Shown in pieces: positions 54,096 through 64,000 of a stretch of DNA of 64,000 bases (within the stretch, counting starts at the first letter, position 1; each line of letters opens with the position of its first letter). This stretch comes from Apostichopus japonicus (Eukaryota; Echinodermata; Holothuroidea; Aspidochirotida; Stichopodidae). A model generated the notes under the pieces. The model had not been told where the DNA came from, searched no databases, and saw only the letters and a list, made by a program, of their open reading frames with translations. Location of the stretch: contig NC_092576.1 in the NCBI RefSeq assembly GCF_037975245.1, forward strand, positions 3,851,001-3,915,000, written 5' to 3'. The position numbers and the translations under genes are program-made.

Positions 54096-55314
54096 TTGAG
54101 GTCATTACCATTGACATATCTCCCTCTATTTCCATTCTTCACTGAAGGCCACCGGTTTGCATGGTCATGAAGAGGGCGTTGTTCACTCCCCACTAGACCC
54201 AGAATTAGCCTACCTTTGGAAGTCACTGGTCGCTGTCATAGCTGTTTACTTCTTCTACGTCTTTGAGACGTTGATTGGATCTTTTTCGGTGAGTTATTGT
54301 TCTTATGATTTAAATTGACGAAAATAATCGCTACGAACATATGATATTCATGCCAAGCTCGGTTCACAAAATTTAATATGCTCTCAATTCCACTGTTTTA
54401 TTTTCTACATTGTGTTTCGTTATCAGACAATGGCAGTAAATAATATGATTATTTTGTAAAGTTTAAGTATTTGACCATTATTAAACTCTTATCAACAGGG
54501 ACACGACCATTCACATAGCAGCAGTGATCATATAACGATGACCAGGAAAGCTGACCAGGAGAATGGTGTCATCCCTAAATCCTTTTCACAAACAGCGCTT
54601 GTAAGTTATTTATATCGTTTTCAAATAATGATACGTGTGGTTAATGTGCTTACAGAAGTTTGGTTTGTTTAAACCAAATTTCGCAAGTGTTACTTGCTTT
54701 ATGAACCTAGTAAATTGACTTTCTCGAGTGAACGACATAGTTTGTCACATCTACCTAACAAAGGAAGCATTTAATATGTTAAATATTAAATTCATATAAA
54801 TAATAAAATAAAAAATATAAATATAACGATACAAACGACTCACATACAGATTAATGTTAGAGCCTCCTATCGTGGTCAGCAGCTGTTAATTTCGAGAGTG
54901 ACAAATGCACAGGATTGGACAACCCATGTTAATCGTTTATTATCACACCTTATCCGAGGACGCCGTACGTGACTCACTCAGTGTCAGAAATGACCATGAG
55001 TTGCCCGTTTTGTTAAATTGTTTTACATTTTTTTTTTACATTTCTGGACAAGCAATTCCGCAAAAGTCCCGTTTGTATATATAGTATTTTAACTTTTTAT
55101 AAGTGGAACGAGTGCTCAGTTTGGTACATTATGTTATGTAATAACCATTATGCTTTCCCTACAGACGGATTACGTTGATTCATCCCCAGAAATTGTCACA
55201 GTGAAGAAACAGAACTTTCTTACAAGTAATGTACTGGTTTTACCCATTACATACATGACTGCCATGGTTTCATGTCAGAAATGAAAGTTGAACACAATAT
55301 ATAAATATATTTAT

Positions 55315-55364
<50 letters not shown>

Positions 55365-55579
55365 CTGAATGCTGACGTCATACCTTTGAGAACGTCACGT
55401 GATACAGGATAGCTGATATATATATATATATATATATATCCCGTATCACGTGACGTTCTCAAAGGAATGACGTTAGCACTCAGCTTATTTTCGTTTTGTA
55501 TGCATAAATCGTATCGGAGTCATTTATTAGCTCCGTTCTCATTAAGATCTATATGCACAATTGCATTACTAATGCAATA

Positions 55580-55640
<61 letters not shown>

Positions 55641-57715
55641 ACATTAATTGAACAGAGCTCTGTTTCATAAGTATCTTTGTCGAGATACGGTGGTTAGCAT
55701 CCTTATTGATCTCTATAGACTAAGGCTAAATGTGTCACGAATACAGGAATATCATTGGTCGATGAAGGTGGCAAAGCCTTTAGGGGAATAAAGACCTTCC
55801 TTGCTGGTTTCAAACCGCTGTGCAGACACTCAATTACCATAGCCTAGTGGTTAGAGTGTCCGCCTATAAGGCGGAAAGCCACGGCTTTATTTCCCGGTGG
55901 AGGGAGATATATGTATAGACAAGACGAAATATATAGGAATTACGAAGTCGTGTTTGCCCAGTGTCTTACATAATTTAGAACAAAGAAGCGGCTTGTTGTC
56001 CGCAGTAACTATTCAGTTCATCTATATATACAGATAGTAGGTTTGTTGGTACAAATCATTTATGTTGGTAAGACGACCTTATATATCACTAGTATGACAA
56101 CTCCTGGTGGAACTTGACATAAGTTATGATATGGTATCTGAAATTATAATGCAAACCTTACATATCGTATCATATTACATCATATCTGCATATTACATCA
56201 TATCTGAATCATATATAGTTCACAAAGTAAATATCTTATATATATAATAAATACCTTATATATTTGCTTCATTGAAGGGTACGGTCCTGTTCCAGTGATG
56301 ATTATTATGGGTGATCTCCTACACAACATGGGGGATGGTTTAGCCATCGGTGCTGCATTCACCGCTGGTCTAGGGCCTGGTATCTCAACATCTCTAGCAG
56401 TACTATGTCATGAGATCCCACACGAGTTAGGTAAGTGATCAAGCAATTAATTCCCCAATGTGACAATGATCTTGGCAGAGCCGATCCCATCTTGTATAAC
56501 GCCCCCACACCCCCCTTCCACCTCCTTTTAGTAACAAGTTATGGCTTGATCTGATGGGGGTTGCGTTGCCCACACTCATATCCCACAGCCAAGGGCTATT
56601 CTGCTACGGTCATAAGTCATAACGTTTGTTATAAGGTTCCATTGAGTCGAATTAATCCATTCATAGGTTGGACCTGATCTGAAAAGGAGCGTAAACTTAT
56701 TGTGTTTGACCACATGCGATAATGTTTGCAGGGTTTGGTGACGGTTGGTCCCTTCTGCCCCGATGTGTTTTATAATCTAATGTAGTTTTAGAATTGGTCA
56801 CGGATGTTTGTCGACTTTTTGGTATGACTGGTAAACTTGTAATAAACAATTGTAACTAGTGGATGATGGATCTTCATGGATCGTTCATCTATTAAAAACT
56901 GTTTGACGTTGCTAACAATAATTAACTATATTGACGGTTTCTCTTTAACAAAAGAAAATGATAAACTTGATTCTAATGTGAAATCAATAGTCTTGAATGA
57001 ACTGTTCGATGTTACAGGTTGAAAGCTGGTTCAATATTCTTCTTTTTTTTTCTGTTTTTATCATATTTATCTTTCAGGCGATCTAGGTCTTCTCCTGAAA
57101 TTAGGTATAAAGTTGAAATGGGCGCTACTTTTAAACTACTTGTCATCTATTTCCGCTTTTGTTGGTCTTTATATCGGTATCCTGCTGGGTCAGACTGAAG
57201 CGGCTAGGCAATGGATTTTTGCCATTACTGCTGGGATGTTCCTTTACGTAGCCCTGGCTGACATGGTAAGGATTTATCCATGTTTTTTTCCCCATCACTG
57301 ACGTCATGATATGATGTCATTTTGTGATAGGACGTTATGTTGTGAAATAGCACGGAAGTGTGGCACACACACTCACCCAGTATAACAATCTCGAGTACAT
57401 GTTACTGTTTATCTATTGCTCTATTTGCCGTAATTTATAAAAAAAAAAATTATACTATTGCAATATTACTGTAAATTATTTCAGGGAGTCCCAGGGTTGC
57501 TAATAGATAAAGAATCTGATAAAGAAAGAAGAAAGAAAGAAAGAAAGAAATATGTGTATTTTTTTCTTCTCACTTAGGTACCACAGATATCAAACATCAA
57601 AGAAGTGAAAGATCCATGGCTGACGTTTCTGCTTCAAAATGTATTTTTCTTATTCGGTCTTGCTTTTATCTTTGCGATGGCCCTGTATGAAGATGCAATT
57701 ACCGTATCTCTATAA
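49941..57715 (+). CDS. SLC39A12-like: ZIP family zinc transporter, LIV-1 subfamily (ZIP4/ZIP12-like), 12 exons
   Basis: Imports zinc into the cytosol across the plasma membrane. Exons: 49941-50246, 50579-50860, 51371-51578, 52482-52648, 52972-53134, 53627-53796, 54148-54288, 54499-54600, 55165-55225, 56278-56430, 57078-57265, 57578-57715. All borders are AG/GT and phases agree, giving 692 aa, close to human ZIP12 (about 690). The start is the ATG of [17 protein letters not shown], a signal peptide. The ectodomain has HEHEH (40-44), HEHEHVH (281-287) and Cys at the first codon of exons 2, 3 and 5. CPSLIQQ (349-355) stands where LIV-1 proteins have a PAL motif. Membrane segments begin near 377, 409 and 452. 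A His-rich loop [11 protein letters not shown] starts at 480. The metal site is [10 protein letters not shown] (from 549) and [12 protein letters not shown] (from 577). HEIPHE points to the ZIP4/12 group. The choice between ZIP4 and ZIP12 rests mainly on length. Confidence 0.92.
51546..51830 (+). repeat. 122-bp tandem triplication of the exon 3 end and splice donor
   Basis: Three copies start agtatggatc at 51546, 51668 and 51791. Each carries the end of exon 3 (ggatcgtcagtgaagaa), a gtatg donor and the following intron sequence. The exon model uses the first donor. Copies two and three lie in intron 3 and are slightly diverged. Confidence 0.9.
53811..54088. repeat. (TA)n tracts in intron 6 of the zinc transporter gene
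   Basis: Two TA tracts, about 53811-53867 and 54019-54087, with variant tatc/taaa/taca text between them. Both lie in the intron between exons 6 and 7. The open frames through them are artefacts. Confidence 0.95.
55324..55362. repeat. (TA)n microsatellite in intron 9
   Basis: Pure TA next to the left arm of the inverted repeat described at 55363-55485. Confidence 0.95.
55363..55485. repeat. 49-bp inverted repeat around a (TA)n loop, intron 9
   Basis: The left arm, 55363-55411 (agctgaatgctgacgtcata, cctttgagaacgtcacgtga, tacaggata), is matched by the right arm, 55437-55485, in reverse complement with only four mismatches. About 25 bp of agctga plus TA separates the arms. It could extrude a cruciform, or form a hairpin in the pre-mRNA. 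It may be a fold-back MITE. Confidence 0.9.
55580..55641. repeat. (TA)n microsatellite in intron 9
   Basis: TA run with one taca interruption, in the same intron as the inverted repeat. Confidence 0.95.
55840..55910 (+). mobile_element. Degenerate tRNA-like SINE head, intron 9
   Basis: A-box tagcctagtggttagag at 55840, a well-paired anticodon-like arm (tccgcctataaggcgga) and a damaged B box (ggctttatttccc where ggttcgattccc is expected). The A-box wording matches the SINE at 17409. It is unlikely to be a functional tRNA. Confidence 0.6.
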
Positions 57716-57726
57716 TTAAAAATAAA

Positions 57727-57728
<2 letters not shown>
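57716..57728 (+). promoter_or_regulatory. Possible poly(A) signal of the zinc transporter gene
   Basis: AATAAA at 57721-57726 lies six bases after the stop codon. That is very close for a poly(A) signal, and a more distal one may be used. Confidence 0.3.

Positions 57729-57776
<48 letters not shown>
57729..57776. repeat. (TA)n microsatellite just 3' of the zinc transporter gene
   Basis: Pure TA for about 45 bp, probably within the 3' UTR or immediate flank. Confidence 0.95.
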
Positions 57777-59995
<2,219 letters not shown>

Positions 59996-60620
59996 AACAT
60001 CTATTCGAAACCTTAGTTAGTCATGTCGTGGTAAAGGTAGCCAAGTGATATCTCTAGTAGATACTAAAATACGCCGCCGAGTGCTACCTAGTTCATTGAA
60101 CAGCTATTTGAAACCTTAGTTAGTCATGTCGTGGTAAAGGTAGCCAAGTGATATCTCTAGTAGATACTAAAATACGCCGCCGAGTGCTACCTAGTTTATT
60201 GAACAGCTATTTGAAAACTTAGTTAGTCATGCCGTGGTAAAGATAGCCAAGTGATATCTCTAGTAATAGACAGTAAAAGTACGCCGCCGAGTGCTTCCTG
60301 GTTTATTGAACAGCTATTTGAAAACTTAGTTAGTCATGCCGTGGTAAAGATAGCCAAGTGATATCTCTATTAAACAGTAAAGTACGTCACTGAGTGCTAC
60401 CTGGTTCATTGAACAGCTATTTGAAATCTTAGTTAGTCATGCCGTGGTAAAGGTAGCCAATTGATATCTCAAGTAGACAGTAAAGTACGCCACCGAGTGC
60501 TACCTAGTTTATTGAACAGCTATTTGAAAACTTAGTTAGTCATGCCGTGGTAAAGGTAGCCAAGTGATATCTCTAGTAGACAGTAAAGTACACTGCGGGT
60601 GCTATAACTAGTTCCTTGTA
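59996..60620. repeat. ~107-120 bp satellite, about six copies
   Basis: Units carry gaacagctatttgaaa, cttagttagtcatg[c/t]cgtgg, taaaggtagccaagtgatat and acgccgccgagtgctacct. Copies 1 and 2 are nearly identical; later ones differ by small indels. There is no coding potential. Confidence 0.9.
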
Positions 60621-61139
60621 ATTCTCGTGGTATGTAAGTTTGGCCAGATGATAGCTTACTTGCTAGTGCAGAGTTATCAGTAGAGGACAGCTCTTGATGA
60701 CAACTGTAATCATTTCGACGTCATCCTGGTTACTGACTTGCAAGTATGCTGAATATTTACCCTAAGAGAGATAAATGCAGACAAAAGAGTGGACATCAGA
60801 AAGAAAATCATTAACAACAAAACGGTCCTACAAAAAAAAAGAGAACGTTATGGCATGTAGCAAGGGACGAGACTGAGCAAAAATTAAAAACATTAACTAA
60901 TTCACTTTGTCCAACTTCCTGTTTTCTGTACTAATGATGGCTGTAAATGTGTTGTGCAGTTTGAAGGCAATTTTTGACTGAAATGGACCAAGATTATAAT
61001 AATAACATAATGGAGGTAAAACAATTAATATTCACAGGCTGATAAATCTTGTGGCTAATATGCAGTAACATATCTTTACAAAAAATTACAGAAATACATT
61101 CAATATCAAATACGTTGTATTTACTATCCAACTAATATT
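60621..61139. other. Non-coding interval
   Basis: No gene recognised. Confidence 0.5.
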
Positions 61140-61565
61140 AAAACAATATTTAAACATTTACTAGATTGAGATTAATAAACTGAATTAAGACCATAGTTTC
61201 AATATTAAATGATCAATTTGAGATTACTTATCTAAGTTAAGATTGTGGTTTCAAAAACATTAATAGATTGGGATACTAAACTGAGTTAAGAACAAAGTGT
61301 CAATATTAAAACATTATTAAACGGAGATTAATCAACTAAATTAAGATCATGATTGCAATATTAAAACATTGTTAGGTTGAGATTACTAAAATTAAGTTAA
61401 GACCATGGTTTCAATACTAAAACATTATTAGGTCACGATGACGTAACTGAGTTAAGACCATGGTTTCAAAATTAAATCATCATTTGGTTACGATAACTGA
61501 ACTGAATGGTTTCAATATTAAAATATTATTAGATTGAGATTACTAAACAGAATTGAGACCATGGA
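61140..61565. repeat. Degenerate ~60-bp tandem repeat
   Basis: Seven to eight diverged copies of a unit with ttgagattactaaactgagt, taagaccatggtttcaatat and taaaacattatta. Spacing varies from about 50 to 65 bp. Confidence 0.8.
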
Positions 61566-61664
61566 TTATTTCCATTTGTTCGTACATTACCTTCTGCATA
61601 TAACCTATATTCATCTCCATTTCGCAGTGTCGAACTTCTGAATTAAATAAAGAAAAGGAAATGT

Positions 61665-62207
<543 letters not shown>

Positions 62208-62298
62208 AACATATTTAGTATATTTTTTGGTTGGTCTAAATACCTCCTTTCTTCGCAGGGCAAAGACATTTTTTGATCACTGGGTCACAGACTGTGTT

Positions 62299-62635
62299 TT
62301 ATCAAGTTTATAAGTGATGTTACTTCCTTCAAGGACAGCATGTCCTTTGAACTTTAAAGAGAAGACGTCTTCTTCTGAAGAAAAATAAAAATGAAATAAA
62401 AATATAATTAATTTAGTTGATGAGTACTCTTAATGAAGTGGTAATCATCGTGTCTTTTGTTCAAGTTTTGTTCAAGTTTATAATTGATGTTACTTCCTTC
62501 AAGGAAAGCATTTACTTTGAGTCTGAAGGAAAGGATGTCTTCTTCGGTAATTAAACAGAGATAAATAAAATTAGAAATAATTTAGTTAATGAAAACTCTT
62601 GAAAAAATGGTTATCGTGGTGTCTTTTGTTTTTAT
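62299..62635. repeat. ~171-bp direct duplication
   Basis: Two copies start at caagtttata (62302 and 62473). They share gtgatgttacttccttcaag, gatgtcttcttc and tggt..tcgtg, then tgtcttttgtt, with moderate divergence. Confidence 0.8.
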
Positions 62636-63332
62636 AGCTGTATAGATGAGGACGACCGACCTCAAACCTTGCTTCACTTATGTATACTCTGAAACAATCA
62701 AATGTGTTTTCAATCAATCAATGCTTCATGCGCCTCTCTTCAATACGAATATTGGTTAGTATTCTTCCGCTGCTTCATATTGGTACCAGAACCACTTTCT
62801 CGACGACAAATTCATGTTGCTTCCGCCAACGAGTTTTTTTTAAATTTTAGTTCGGTGGTTTCTTACCTTTCCAAGCTTTATATTGGTGTTATTTATTCAC
62901 AAGGTCGTTAGGAATCTAGAACTAGCAATCACAATCTTCACCAAGTCCTCAGAATACTTTGAAGAAACGTAAATTTTTACAAAGATGGTTTACATACTGA
63001 AGGAAATTTCACTGGTTACTGTGAACAAACTATCCAGTCTGGGTGGATTCGGTGTCATAGTCACGTTCATGACGTCAGTCCAAGCACCTGTAAATATAAG
63101 ATAATTGTCGTTTAATTTGATAATATGTTATTTCTCCGTAAGATTTGAAGAATCTACCTTATAGTTGTTTAGCCTTTCAAGACATTTTGATACTCCTTGA
63201 GACCGTAACTACAGTTGCATTGTTTATCATTGGTTTTTGTTCACCAACTTGGGTGATTTCTTAAACCAGCTGACATTAATCTGCTCTTAGGATTGAAGTT
63301 TGATTGAAACTAAGCAACGCACAACCAAAAAA
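62636..63332. other. Non-coding interval
   Basis: No gene recognised. A 69-codon ORF at 62702-62911 shows no motif. Confidence 0.5.
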
Positions 63333-63334
63333 TA

Positions 63335-63834
63335 CGGAAGCGTAGAAGGGTCATTACATTGACGAGTTACCAACTTGACAAAACGACAATTATCTGCAAA
63401 TTGACGAGTTGACGAGATGGTAACGTGACAAAATTCAGAAAATTGACGTTTTGACGAGATAACGGATCTCGTCAATGCAGCAATTTTCTGCAAATTGACG
63501 AGTTGCACAGCTACTACCATCTCGACAAGTTGACAAAATTCAGAAAATTGTCGTTCTGACGAGATAACGGATCTCGTCAATGCAGCAATTTTCTGCAAAC
63601 TGACGAGTTGCACACTTACTACCATCTCGACAAGTTGACAAAATTCAGAAAATTGACGTTTTGACGAGATAACGGATCTCGTCAATGCAGCAATTTTCTG
63701 CAAATTGACGAGTTGCACAGTTACTACCATCTCGACAAGATGACAAAATTCAGAAATTGTCGTTTTGACGAGATAACGGATCTCGTCAATGCATCAATTT
63801 TTCTCGTCAATGCAATGTCCCTTCTACGCTTCCG
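63335..63834. mobile_element. TA-flanked MITE filled with a 105-bp tandem repeat
   Basis: The left end cggaagcgtagaaggg followed by tcattacattgacgag is matched inverted at the right end (ctcgtcaatgcaatgtccct then tctacgcttccg), about 32 bp with two mismatches. TA lies at both borders (63333-63334 and 63835-63836). The interior has about four copies of a 105-bp unit. Each unit contains ctcgtcaatgcag and ctgcaaattgacgag, which are partly inverted copies of the terminal motif. A 147-codon minus-strand frame reflects the repeat. TA borders fit Tc1/mariner-type or similar elements. Confidence 0.8.
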
Positions 63835-63859
63835 TACAAAAATGATACCAGGTGCGAAG

Positions 63860-64000
63860 CGAGGAATTTGCCAAGGGAGGGGCAAAGCTTGTAGGCAAGC
63901 TATTTAAGCGTAGCGCCACCACAGGTTGGCGCGAAGCGTATCAGAAAATTGAAATGGCAATCCCAAGCCTTGTAATTGCATCTAAGCATTTTCTATTTTG
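63860..64000. mobile_element. Partial hAT-like MITE at the right edge
   Basis: Contains gcgccaccacaggttggcgc then gaagcgta at 63913-63940, almost the same as the core at 14269-14297. The flanking text gggaggggcaaagcttgt and aagctatttaagcgtag also fits that family (ctatctaagcggag there). The left terminus is unclear and the right end is beyond the window. Confidence 0.65.

Noticed and set aside
55840-55910. Functional tRNA gene
   Set aside because: The B box is damaged and the acceptor stem does not close.
63287-63730. Minus-strand 147-codon ORF with a 35-residue repeat
   Set aside because: Its period equals the 105-bp DNA repeat of the MITE; no independent coding evidence.

Overview
This is a stretch of animal nuclear DNA. 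It is AT-rich and gene-poor, its genes are split by GT-AG introns, and it is full of minisatellites, microsatellites, tRNA-derived SINEs and small DNA transposons. The palindrome TAGGCCTA occurs seven times, against about one expected. From general experience that fits a marine invertebrate deuterostome, for example an echinoderm, but the species cannot be fixed from the sequence.

Layout. Bases 1-40524 are mostly non-coding: a 35-bp minisatellite (1-718), hAT-like MITEs (1236-1612, 14195-14589, 20230-20580), tRNA-derived SINEs (5676, 8613, 11296, 13564, 17409), a U2 snRNA-like locus (11836), several minisatellites, a 300-bp (TA)n tract (22096) and a 757-bp pentanucleotide purine tract (25524). 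The one convincing coding region in this part is a 377-codon intact minus-strand ORF (36742-37875) for a disordered Ser/Arg/Asp-rich protein that I do not recognise.

Bases 40525-48507 hold a nested insertion that can be read from its ends. A 5'-truncated LINE, bounded by a 13-bp target duplication, was split at a TA by a 7098-bp DNA transposon (40771-47868). That transposon starts CACTG and ends CAGTG, and both ends carry clustered TTAGTCA/TGACTAA motifs. Removing it restores the LINE reverse-transcriptase reading frame across the junction. The transposon carries remains of a multi-exon gene with consistent exon phases, one in-frame stop and a tandemly duplicated final exon.

Bases 49941-57715 hold the best-supported gene, a 12-exon LIV-1-type ZIP zinc transporter (SLC39A4/SLC39A12-like). 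My exon model gives 692 aa with matching phases throughout, a signal peptide, a Cys-rich ectodomain, His clusters, the HN..D metal site and HEIPHE. Its introns hold TA microsatellites, a 49-bp inverted repeat and a triplicated exon 3 donor region.

Bases 57716-64000 are again repeats: (TA)n, a ~107-bp satellite, an (ATC)n tract, a 171-bp duplication, a TA-flanked MITE filled with a 105-bp repeat, and a fragment of the hAT-like family at the right edge.
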